A stretch of 20,998 nucleotides of DNA from a virus: IMG/VR virus record IMGVR_UViG_3300031841_004135, positions 1 through 20,998 of that record. One strand, given 5' to 3'. The stretch's first letter is position 1; each line of letters begins with the position of its first letter. This document shows positions 13,959 through 20,998 of this stretch, in pieces. The notes beneath the pieces were generated by a model that was not told the DNA's origin, searched no databases, and saw only the letters and a program-made list of their open reading frames with translations. The position numbers and the translations under genes were made by a program.

Positions 13959-14992
13959 TGCCAAGTAAAATAATACCTAATAGACCTAAGAATCAAAGAG
14001 AAATATCTAGAGAAGGATTAATTCCTTCTGATATAAGATATGAGTCTAATATTCCTTTAGGTGAAAACCCCAATCAGGAACAAACAGGTATTGAGTTTAA
14101 TAGAAGTACTAAAATGTCTTGGCGATTTGATAATCAAAAAGATAGAGCAAAACCATTCTCAATTGGCATACAGGATATTGATGAAGCTATTTTTTATTAT
14201 TTTAAAAATGTAATTAAACCTTTTGTTTACCAAAATGGAGAAAAAAGAGAGGTACCTGTCATTTATGCATCACCTGAAAGATGGAAATCAATAAGAAAAG
14301 ATGGTTATTATAGAGATGCTAAAGGTGCAATTATGCTTCCTATAATTTATTTTAAAAGAAATAACATAACAAAAAATAGAGCACTAGCCAACAAATTAGA
14401 CGCAAATAAACCTAATTTGTACACAACTTGGAAAAGTGAATTTAATCCTCATAATTTTTATAGTAATTTTATGGCATTAACTAACATGATACCTTCTAAA
14501 AAGTATTATGTTACAGTGGTTCCTGATTATGTAAATATAACTTATACTTGTACAATTCAAACTTATTACATAGAACAGATAAATAAAATTATTGAAGCAA
14601 TTGAATATGCTTCAGATGCCTATTGGGGTGATCCAGAAAGATTTAAATTTAAGGCATTAATTGATTCATTTGAAACCGTAAATGATGTACCAGAAAACGC
14701 AGAAAGATTAATACAATCTAACTTTACCTTAAATCTATCTGGTTATTTAGTACCTGATACAATCCAGAAAAACAACACAGCTTTAAGTAAAGTTTACTCT
14801 AAGTCCAAAGTATTGTTTCAAATGGAAACTACTAGTGATCCTAGCGTATTTATGACAAACGATACTGTTGCTCTTGAAAATAAGTTTGGTAACGAAACGC
14901 TAAAGGCAAGAACAAGAGATTATGATGAATATTCTGTAAGGGGCGAAACTAGCGTCGCTTCAGAAGATAACGAAGAAGAAATTAACGATTAA
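13958..14992 (+). CDS. 15: Tail completion / sheath terminator protein (T4 gp15-like)
   Basis: 344 aa (T4 gp15 is 272). In T4, a gp15 hexamer caps the tail tube and sheath and joins tail to neck. Matching features in order: VPVIYASPERWKSI (T4 has VPITYASKEHF), MLPIIYFKRNNI (T4 LPRINLHLVDF), the aromatic-rich NPHNFYSNFMALTNMIPSKK, and YVTVVPDYVNITYTCTIQTY, corresponding to the T4 segment on strands before YELSIFTRYEDD. After these come EQINKIIEAIEYASDAYWG, FTLNLSGYLVPD (T4 FEVNGWMYP) and a polar acidic tail. The N-terminal 60 residues are extra relative to T4. It is coupled to the gp14-like gene by a one-base overlap. This is the clearest of the three neck/tail-end assignments. Confidence 0.78.
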   Translation: MPSKIIPNRPKNQREISREGLIPSDIRYESNIPLGENPNQEQTGIEFNRSTKMSWRFDNQKDRAKPFSIGIQDIDEAIFYYFKNVIKPFVYQNGEKREVPVIYASPERWKSIRKDGYYRDAKGAIMLPIIYFKRNNITKNRALANKLDANKPNLYTTWKSEFNPHNFYSNFMALTNMIPSKKYYVTVVPDYVNITYTCTIQTYYIEQINKIIEAIEYASDAYWGDPERFKFKALIDSFETVNDVPENAERLIQSNFTLNLSGYLVPDTIQKNNTALSKVYSKSKVLFQMETTSDPSVFMTNDTVALENKFGNETLKARTRDYDEYSVRGETSVASEDNEEEIND

Positions 14993-14993
14993 T

Positions 14994-17900
14994 ATGGCCA
15001 ACGTACGATTTATAGATTCTATTAAAGTTGGAGGTTATTCAGTAACTGGAGACGGAACAGGACCTCAAGGACCTGCTGGTCCTGCAGGTTCATCAGGAAC
15101 CTCAGGTTCATCAGGTACATCAGGCTCAAGTTCCACTGCTGGTTCAGCTGGAACTTCAGGTGGAGCTGGTCCACAGGGTAATGTAGGTCCAATTGGACCT
15201 CAAGGTCCTAGTGGTACTTCAGGTACCTCAGGTAAAACAGGTACTTCAGCCCAAGGAGGTACTTCAGGACAATCAGCCACTTCAGCAACTGATGGGACTT
15301 CAGGAACTTCTGGTCAAAGTGGTTCCACTGGTACTTCTGGTTCAAGTGGTGGAGGTTTAGGAACTTCAGGTACAGGTGGTACAGCTGGTAGTAGTGGTGG
15401 TGGTGGTTCAAAAGGTACTTCTGGTTCTTCAGATACTTCTGGTTCAACTGGAACCTCTGGAACTTCAGCTGACTCAGGTTCTGCAGGTACTGCTGGTTCT
15501 TCTGGTACAACTGGTACAGGTGGTACTTCAGGAGGTAGTCCTATAGGAACAGCTGGTTCTTCAGGTACGTCAGGAACCTCTGGTGTTTCTGGTGAAGCTG
15601 GTTCATCCGGAACTTCAGGATCTAGTGGCCAATCAGGTTCTTCAGGAACTCAAGCAACTTCAGGAATTTCAGGCTCCACTGGTAGTTCAGGTATAAGTAG
15701 AACTGGTGGTACCTCAGCTACTTCTGGTTCAAGTGGCTCTTCAGGTACAAATGGTTCATCTGGTGGTAATGGAACTTCAGGAACAACTGGTAGTTCAGCT
15801 TCAGCTGGTTCATCAGGAACTACAGGTACTTCAGCTTCTTCCGGAACTAGTGGAACTTCAGGAAATGCAGGTTCAACTGGTGTTTCAGGTTCAAGTGGTA
15901 TTTCAGCTACAACTGGAACAAGTGGTACCTCAGGTGATAGTGGAGAAACAGGTGCTGATGGTACTTCAGGTGAGGCAGGAACTTCAGGAACTACTGGTAC
16001 TGCAGGTACTTCAGGTGGTGGTGCAGCTGGTTCTTCTGGAACTTCAGGAACAGGTGGAACTTCAGGAACTTCAGGAAATATAGGTAGTAGTGGTGATGCA
16101 GGATCAGGTGGTACTTCAGGTACATCTGGTATTTCAGGGTCTGCTGGTACAGCAGGTTCAAGTGCTGCTTCAGCTTCTTCAGGTGAAGCAGGTACTAGTG
16201 GCTCAAGTGGTTCAAGTGGTTCACAAGGTTCATCAGGTACCAATGCTGTTTCAAATAACAGTGCATCTTCAGGAACTTCAGGTTCTGCAGGATCTTCAGG
16301 ATCAAATGGTACAGCAGGTCAAAGTGGTAATGCAGCTACCTCGGGAGAGAGTGGTGGAGCTACCGCAGGTACTTCAGGTACTGGTGGAACAGCTGGTATA
16401 AGTACTGATGCAGCTACTTCAGGAACTTCTTCAACGGCTGGAACTTCTGGTACAGAAGGTACAAGTGGTATAGGTCAAGGTTCTGGTTTATCTTCTACTG
16501 GTGGAACTTCAGGAACAACTGGAACTGGTGGTTCATCTGGTGCAGGTGGTTCAACAGGAACTTCAGGAACTTCAGGTCAAAGTGGATCTTCTTCCACAAG
16601 TGGTACATCAGCTACTGCAGGTTCAAAGGGAGTTAGTGCTGAAGCTGGTACTAGTGGTACAGCTTCAACTGCTGGTTCAACAGGTACAGTTGGAACTTCA
16701 GGACAAAGTGCAGCTACAGGTTCTTCAGGTTCAAGTGCCACAGCAGGATCTTCAGGTTCTTCTGGTACAACTGGTACTTCAGGTTTAGCAAGACAATCAG
16801 GTGCTTCAGGTTCATCAGGTTCTTCAGCAACTACAGGAACTGCGGGTACAACAGGAAATTCAGGAACTTCAGGTGGTGGTGCTGCAGAAGGTTCTTCAGG
16901 AACTGCAGGTACAGGTGGTACTTCAGGTACTTCAGGTGGTGCTGGTACTTCTGGTACTGGTGGAACAAGTGGTGCTGCAGGTTCTTCAGGTATTAATAGT
17001 GAAGCAGGAACTAGTGGTTCATCAGGTTCTGATGGAACTTCAGGAGAAGCTGGTACAGAGGGAACTTCAGGTGTAAGTATTGAAAGTGGTTCATCAGGTA
17101 CTTCAGGTTCAAGTGGAACTAATGGAACATCTGGTGTTAACTCTACTTCAGGATTAAATGGTAGCTCTGGTACTTCGGCTACTTCAGGTACAAATGCAAC
17201 TTCAGGTAATGCAGGTTCTTCAGGTTCTTCTGGAACTAGTGCTACAGCGGGTACTTCAGGAAATTCAAGTTCTAGTGGTTCAGCTGGTTCTTCAGGTACA
17301 TCAGGTACTTCTGGTGATATAGGATCTTCAGGTGCTAGTGGATCAACAGGTACTAGTGCAACTTCAGGAAATAATGGTTCTTCAGGAGCTAATGGTAGTT
17401 CAGGTTCTTCAGCAACTTCTGGAACTAATGGTAGTTCAGGTTTAGTTGCTACTTCTGGTGGTGCAGGTTCAAGTGCTACTTCAGGTTCTACTGGTACTTC
17501 TGGTACAGCAGGAAATAATGGAGAATCTAACAATTCAGGTTCAAGTGGTTCTTCAGGATCAAGTGGTACCAATGCAACCTCAGGTAATGCTGGTAGTTCA
17601 GGTGGAAGTAACTCAGCCGGTAGTTCTGGTACAACTGGTACAGCAGGAACTTCAGGTGGAGGAGATGGTGCTAGTTCAGCGGGTTCTTCAGGAACAGGTG
17701 GTACAGCAGGAACTTCAGGAGGAGCAGGTTCTTCAGGAGCAAGTGCTTTATCAGGTTCTAGTGGTTCTACAGGAACGTCAGGTACTTCAGGAGCAGGCGG
17801 TGATAACGGTGCTTCAGGAACTTCAGCTGTTTCAGGTTCATCGGGTACAGATGGTTCATCAGGAACTTCAGCCGCTAATGGAAGTGCTGGAACTTCAGCT

Positions 17901-19349
17901 GCTTCAAATTCTTCAGGTACTTCTGGTACATCAGGATCTTCAGCTTCAACTGGAACTTCAGGAACTGCTGGTAACAACGCCTTATCCAGACAAAGTAAAA
18001 CTTCAGGAACCTCTGGTTCATCAGGAACTTCAGGTACTGCAGGAGCAAATGGTTCAAGTGCAGGTGCAGGTTCTAGTGGAACTTCAGCTACTACAGGAAC
18101 TTCTGGAACGGCAGGAGCTAGTGGTCAAAGTAACTTAGCAGGTTCATCAGGAACTTCAGCTACTGCTGGAACAACAGGTACCAATGGAACTAAAGGTCAA
18201 TCTGCAAATGCAGGTACCTCAGCAACCTCTGGAACAGCAGGTTCATCAGGTCAAAGTAATGGAAGTGGTTCCTCAGGAACTTCTGGAACAAATGGTACCA
18301 CTGGAGCAACAGGAAATAATGCTCAAAGTGGTGGTTCAGGTTCATCAGGTTCTACTGGTACAACAGGAACTACTGGAGCTGCCGGAAATAATGGTCAAAG
18401 TAACAATTCAGGTTCAAGTGGTTCAGCAGGAACTGGTGGAACAAATGGTACAAGTGGTGGCCATGCAACTTCTGGTTCAAGTTTTGCAGCTGGTTCAGAT
18501 GGTACATCAGGTACTGGTGGTACAGATGGTACTTCAGGTGGTCACGCAACTTCAGGAGCTGCTGCTTCAAGTGGTTCTTCTGGAAGTGCAGGAACTGGTG
18601 GAACAACAGGTGCTGGTGGTGCTTCAGGTTTATCAAGAACAAGTGGAACAGCAGGGTCTACTGGTACAACTGGAACTACTGGACAAGGTGGTGGTGGAGG
18701 CGGTAGCGGTGAATCAGGAACCAATGGTACCTCAGGAACTGCAGGTATAAGTGGAAATGTTGGAACTAATGGAACTTATGTAAATATAACCGCTGGGACA
18801 GGTTTAGATGGTGGTGGTCAATTAAACACAGATAGAACCATAACATTGGATTTAACAGAAGTAATTACCAGTGATGCAGCTAATAGAATATTAACCTCAG
18901 ATGGTGATGGAACTTTAACAGCAGAATCAATAGGTATTAACTCAGGTGCTTTATTATTTAATAATAACGCCAATGAAGCAGCTAACATGCAATATGTTTT
19001 CTCCGCTGCTTTAGTGGGATCTGGAACATTTACAGTAGATACCTGGACATTTGCTGATTATAATGGTGTATTTTACATTTATTCACTTTATGTGGCAGCA
19101 GATCCTTCAACAACAACAAGAACAGGAACCATAAAAATTGCATACGGTGATGATGGTGGTTCAGCAGATTTTACAATCTCAGATGTTTCAACTGCAACAG
19201 CTGGTTCATCAACTAGAGCAGGAGATCCAGTATTTAGTGTGGATACTAGTGGAACAGATGGTAGATTAAGGGCTACTAAAACCGTTCCTGGAAACCAGGT
19301 ATTTAACGCCTTAAGAATTTTAATCCCAGATGCTACGGCAATAACTTAA
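14994..19349 (+). CDS. Giant Ser/Thr-rich Gly-X-Y repeat (collagen-like) fibre protein
   Basis: 1451 aa in three parts. Residues 1-22 (MANVRFIDSIKVGGYSVTGD) are a short non-repeat head. Residues 23 to about 1260 are Gly-X-Y triplets, roughly 412 of them. The first few are Pro-rich (GPQGPAGPAG, GPIGPQGPSG), and the rest are overwhelmingly GTS, GSS, GTA, GNA and the like, with almost no Pro. Residues about 1260-1451 form a non-repeat beta-rich domain starting YVNITAGTGLDGGGQLNTDR, a turn-rich motif often seen in phage tail fibres, and probably act as trimer-forming or receptor-binding tip. Four phase slips and several Gly replacements occur in the repeats. It lies 1 base after the gp15-like gene. 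A tail or neck fibre used for host binding is inferred; no enzymatic motif is seen. Confidence 0.8.
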   Translation: MANVRFIDSIKVGGYSVTGDGTGPQGPAGPAGSSGTSGSSGTSGSSSTAGSAGTSGGAGPQGNVGPIGPQGPSGTSGTSGKTGTSAQGGTSGQSATSATDGTSGTSGQSGSTGTSGSSGGGLGTSGTGGTAGSSGGGGSKGTSGSSDTSGSTGTSGTSADSGSAGTAGSSGTTGTGGTSGGSPIGTAGSSGTSGTSGVSGEAGSSGTSGSSGQSGSSGTQATSGISGSTGSSGISRTGGTSATSGSSGSSGTNGSSGGNGTSGTTGSSASAGSSGTTGTSASSGTSGTSGNAGSTGVSGSSGISATTGTSGTSGDSGETGADGTSGEAGTSGTTGTAGTSGGGAAGSSGTSGTGGTSGTSGNIGSSGDAGSGGTSGTSGISGSAGTAGSSAASASSGEAGTSGSSGSSGSQGSSGTNAVSNNSASSGTSGSAGSSGSNGTAGQSGNAATSGESGGATAGTSGTGGTAGISTDAATSGTSSTAGTSGTEGTSGIGQGSGLSSTGGTSGTTGTGGSSGAGGSTGTSGTSGQSGSSSTSGTSATAGSKGVSAEAGTSGTASTAGSTGTVGTSGQSAATGSSGSSATAGSSGSSGTTGTSGLARQSGASGSSGSSATTGTAGTTGNSGTSGGGAAEGSSGTAGTGGTSGTSGGAGTSGTGGTSGAAGSSGINSEAGTSGSSGSDGTSGEAGTEGTSGVSIESGSSGTSGSSGTNGTSGVNSTSGLNGSSGTSATSGTNATSGNAGSSGSSGTSATAGTSGNSSSSGSAGSSGTSGTSGDIGSSGASGSTGTSATSGNNGSSGANGSSGSSATSGTNGSSGLVATSGGAGSSATSGSTGTSGTAGNNGESNNSGSSGSSGSSGTNATSGNAGSSGGSNSAGSSGTTGTAGTSGGGDGASSAGSSGTGGTAGTSGGAGSSGASALSGSSGSTGTSGTSGAGGDNGASGTSAVSGSSGTDGSSGTSAANGSAGTSAASNSSGTSGTSGSSASTGTSGTAGNNALSRQSKTSGTSGSSGTSGTAGANGSSAGAGSSGTSATTGTSGTAGASGQSNLAGSSGTSATAGTTGTNGTKGQSANAGTSATSGTAGSSGQSNGSGSSGTSGTNGTTGATGNNAQSGGSGSSGSTGTTGTTGAAGNNGQSNNSGSSGSAGTGGTNGTSGGHATSGSSFAAGSDGTSGTGGTDGTSGGHATSGAAASSGSSGSAGTGGTTGAGGASGLSRTSGTAGSTGTTGTTGQGGGGGGSGESGTNGTSGTAGISGNVGTNGTYVNITAGTGLDGGGQLNTDRTITLDLTEVITSDAANRILTSDGDGTLTAESIGINSGALLFNNNANEAANMQYVFSAALVGSGTFTVDTWTFADYNGVFYIYSLYVAADPSTTTRTGTIKIAYGDDGGSADFTISDVSTATAGSSTRAGDPVFSVDTSGTDGRLRATKTVPGNQVFNALRILIPDATAIT
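15060..18770 (+). repeat. Ser/Thr-dominated Gly-X-Y triplet repeat region
   Basis: About 3.7 kb of 9-base-periodic coding repeats. Codons for Ser (TCA, TCT, AGT), Thr, Gly and Ala vary freely, so the repeat is kept at protein level and is not fresh DNA expansion. A larger module beginning GTSGGG with AA, AAE or DGA next recurs at about 16008, 16866 and 17649 (858 and 783 bases apart). Confidence 0.9.
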
Positions 19350-19364
19350 TAATGGAGAGATGTT

Positions 19365-20998
19365 ATGGCCAGTAATAGAACAATATTAAATTTTCAACAA
19401 GTTTCGGGATCAGCCGAACCTAGAAACTTTAATGAATTAATAATTAGTGGTAGTCTGATCTTTGAATCTGGTTCCTTACCTACCCAGGACGGTGGTACTT
19501 TTTATCCTATATTTATCTCTTCTTCCAAAGAATTATTTTTTTCTTATGATAATAGATTTCAACCAGGTATCGGAGGTCCAACAGGACCTGGTGGTCCAAC
19601 AGGATTTATAGGACCTACTGGCCCTACAGGTACAACAGGGGCATCAGGCACTTCAGGTGCTTCAGCAGGTGATGGTCCACAAGGAGACACTGGTAATCAA
19701 GGCCCTACTGGACCAAAAGGATCAAGCAAAACTTCAGGTGTTCAGGGAAATCAAGGATCACAAGGTCCTCAAGGTTCAACAGGTACAACAGGACCAACTG
19801 GTAGTTCTGGTACAGACGGTTCAGTGGGACCTACAGGTCCAGGTGGACCAGTAGGATTCACAGGTCCAATAGGTCCAACTGGTGCCAAAGGAGCAAATAA
19901 AACTTCAGGAAATACGGGTCCTACAGGACCAATAGGACATCAAGGTAATGTTGGACCAGGTTCCACTTCAGGTACTTCAGCTACTTCTGGAAATACAGGC
20001 CCTACTGGTTTTCAAGGTTTTAGAGGACCACAAGGTGCCCAGGGTGCAGGTGGAACTTCAAGTGTGGTGGGAAATCAAGGATCACAAGGTCCAATTGGTG
20101 AACAAGGAAATTTAGGTCCAACAGGATCGAAAGGATCAAGCAAAACTTCAGGTGGTGCCGGACCTACTGGTCCTCAAGGAGCAACTGGTAATCCAGGATT
20201 CATAGGAAATACAGGTGGTGCTGGACCTCAAGGTCCACAAGGTGCCACTGGTGGACAAGGACCACAAGGTTCCACTGGATTTCAAGGTAATCAAGGACCT
20301 AGAGGTCCTCAGGGAACCAGAGGTCCTCAGGGAAATCAAGGTGGTACTGGTAATCAAGGTCCTGCTTCAACCACACAAGGTCCTACAGGACCAAAAGGTC
20401 CACAAGGGTTAGAACCACAAGGACCTACAGGTTTTCCAGGAAATCAAGGTGCTGCAGGTCCTATAGGTCACCAGGGACTAGGAGGTCCAGGTGGGTTTAC
20501 TGGTAATACAGGACCTATTGGAGAGCAAGGTAACCAACCTACAGGACCTAGAGGTTTTCAAGGTGTCACTGGACCTCAAGGTTTTATTGGACCACAGGGT
20601 GCAACTGGTAACCAAGGTCCAACTGGACCAGCAGGTTCACAAGGTGCACAAGGACCCACAGGTTTTACAGGTGCACAAGGACCAAGAGGTAATCAAGGTG
20701 CTCAAGGTACAGCTGGACCAGCAGGACCAGTAGGGGAACAAGGAAATCAAGGACCAGTAGGTCAAGTAGGACCTATAGGAGATCAAGGACCTCAAGGGGC
20801 ACAACCTCAAGGACCTAGAGGTGTGCAAGGAGGTGCAGGTCCAGCAGGGGAACAAGGAAATCAAGGACCACAAGGAAATCAAGGGGCAAGAGGTCCTCAA
20901 GGAAATACAACAGGTGTAACTTCTCCTACTGGCCCTCAAGGCCCTGTAGGACCTACCAATAATGCAGTTGGACCTACTGGATCTCCTGGAGCTCAAGG
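19365..20998 (+). CDS. Collagen-like Gly-X-Y fibre protein (3' partial)
   Basis: At least 544 codons, open to the right edge. The start at 19365 is chosen because the two upstream ATGs (19352 and 19360) hit stops within ten codons; a GGAG lies 9-12 bases upstream, one of the few Shine-Dalgarno-like sequences here. Residues 1 to about 67 are a non-repeat head ([20 protein letters not shown], then [14 protein letters not shown], then [17 protein letters not shown]), probably the attachment domain. From about residue 68 it is Pro/Gln/Asn-rich Gly-X-Y (GPTG, GPQG, GNQG), the classic bacterial/phage collagen type, with occasional GTSGAS stretches like those of the neighbour. Interruptions include GSSKTSG (twice), GANKTSG, GLEPQ, GNQPT and GAQPQ. 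A second virion fibre is inferred; its tip domain is outside the window. Confidence 0.85.
   Translation, partial: MASNRTILNFQQVSGSAEPRNFNELIISGSLIFESGSLPTQDGGTFYPIFISSSKELFFSYDNRFQPGIGGPTGPGGPTGFIGPTGPTGTTGASGTSGASAGDGPQGDTGNQGPTGPKGSSKTSGVQGNQGSQGPQGSTGTTGPTGSSGTDGSVGPTGPGGPVGFTGPIGPTGAKGANKTSGNTGPTGPIGHQGNVGPGSTSGTSATSGNTGPTGFQGFRGPQGAQGAGGTSSVVGNQGSQGPIGEQGNLGPTGSKGSSKTSGGAGPTGPQGATGNPGFIGNTGGAGPQGPQGATGGQGPQGSTGFQGNQGPRGPQGTRGPQGNQGGTGNQGPASTTQGPTGPKGPQGLEPQGPTGFPGNQGAAGPIGHQGLGGPGGFTGNTGPIGEQGNQPTGPRGFQGVTGPQGFIGPQGATGNQGPTGPAGSQGAQGPTGFTGAQGPRGNQGAQGTAGPAGPVGEQGNQGPVGQVGPIGDQGPQGAQPQGPRGVQGGAGPAGEQGNQGPQGNQGARGPQGNTTGVTSPTGPQGPVGPTNNAVGPTGSPGAQ
19566..20998 (+). repeat. Pro/Gln-rich Gly-X-Y triplet repeat region (continues beyond window)
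   Basis: This is continuous 9-base-periodic coding sequence dominated by GGTCCT/GGACCA (Gly-Pro), CAAGGT (Gln-Gly) and AATCAAGG (Asn-Gln-Gly). Third positions vary, and triplet phase is broken by 5- and 7-residue inserts from about 20350 onward. Confidence 0.88.

Noticed and set aside
16577-17977. Long minus-strand frame rich in Pro-Glu-Val-Pro repeats (also 15650-16243 and 18542-18724)
   Set aside because: It is the mirror of the Gly-X-Y repeat: antisense of GGT-TCA-type codons gives Pro/Glu/Val codons without stops. There is no independent start signal or non-repeat domain.
15706-18750. Plus-strand alternative frames rich in Val/Leu/Gln in the fibre gene
   Set aside because: They are shifted readings of the same 9-base repeat with low-complexity LQVLQ-type output and are fully contained in the fibre frame.
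19352-19364. ATGs at 19352 and 19360 as starts of the second fibre
   Set aside because: Both frames reach stops within ten codons; only 19365 opens the long frame.
18771-19364. The two fibres as one gene split by a frameshift
   Set aside because: The first ends with its own beta-rich tip domain and stop, and the second begins with its own non-repeat head.
15060-20998. CRISPR array or non-coding satellite DNA
   Set aside because: The repetition has a 9-base coding period with variable third positions and open frame throughout; there are no fixed repeats with unique spacers.

Overview
The window is part of the structural (late) gene block of an AT-rich, T4-like contractile-tailed bacteriophage. 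All recognisable genes are on the + strand. The evidence is a run of T4-type morphogenesis genes: large terminase (gp17-like), portal (gp20-like), prohead protease (gp21-like), core scaffold (gp22-like), major capsid protein (gp23-like) and neck/tail-completion genes in gp13-gp14-gp15 order. The host is probably a Bacteroidota bacterium, perhaps a marine Flavobacteriia relative. This rests on one flavobacterial-style signal peptide ending in SFSQ, the general lack of Shine-Dalgarno sequences before strong start codons, and low GC. The host call is inference.

Layout. 1-652: an overlapping pair of small membrane/coiled-coil genes resembling a spanin (lysis) pair. 642-4166: terminase and portal, with no sheath or tube gene between them. 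4204-7509: four genes in the place where T4 has its small prohead-core genes 67 and 68. One carries a close copy of the motif next to the expected cleavage site of the major capsid protein, and another has a canonical EF-hand loop. 7512-8126: prohead protease. 8129-8485: small beta-rich protein. 8486-8619: non-coding, with two hairpins. 8620-11732: a long acidic scaffold and the major capsid protein, closed by a strong intrinsic terminator at 11755-11784. 11805-14992: a small beta-rich protein, then gp13-, gp14- and gp15-like genes. 14994-20998: two adjacent giant Gly-X-Y repeat fibre genes. The first (1451 aa) is Ser/Thr-rich and almost Pro-free. The second runs off the right edge and is classic Pro/Gln-rich collagen-like.

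How they work together (established for T4, inferred here). Scaffold and core proteins assemble on the portal, the major capsid protein forms the prohead shell, the protease cuts core and capsid precursors, the terminase packs DNA through the portal, and gp13/14/15-like proteins close the head and tail ends before joining. The Gly-X-Y proteins are probably receptor-binding or side fibres.

Most notable points: the capsid-maturation motif shared between the major capsid protein and a core protein; an approximately 1240-residue Ser/Thr Gly-X-Y fibre with in-register Gly-to-Arg/Lys replacements that recur in the neighbouring fibre; an ATATTTATAAT-type motif at four gene junctions; and a spanin-like pair with no lipobox. 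No tRNA, CRISPR array, transposon or integrase was seen.
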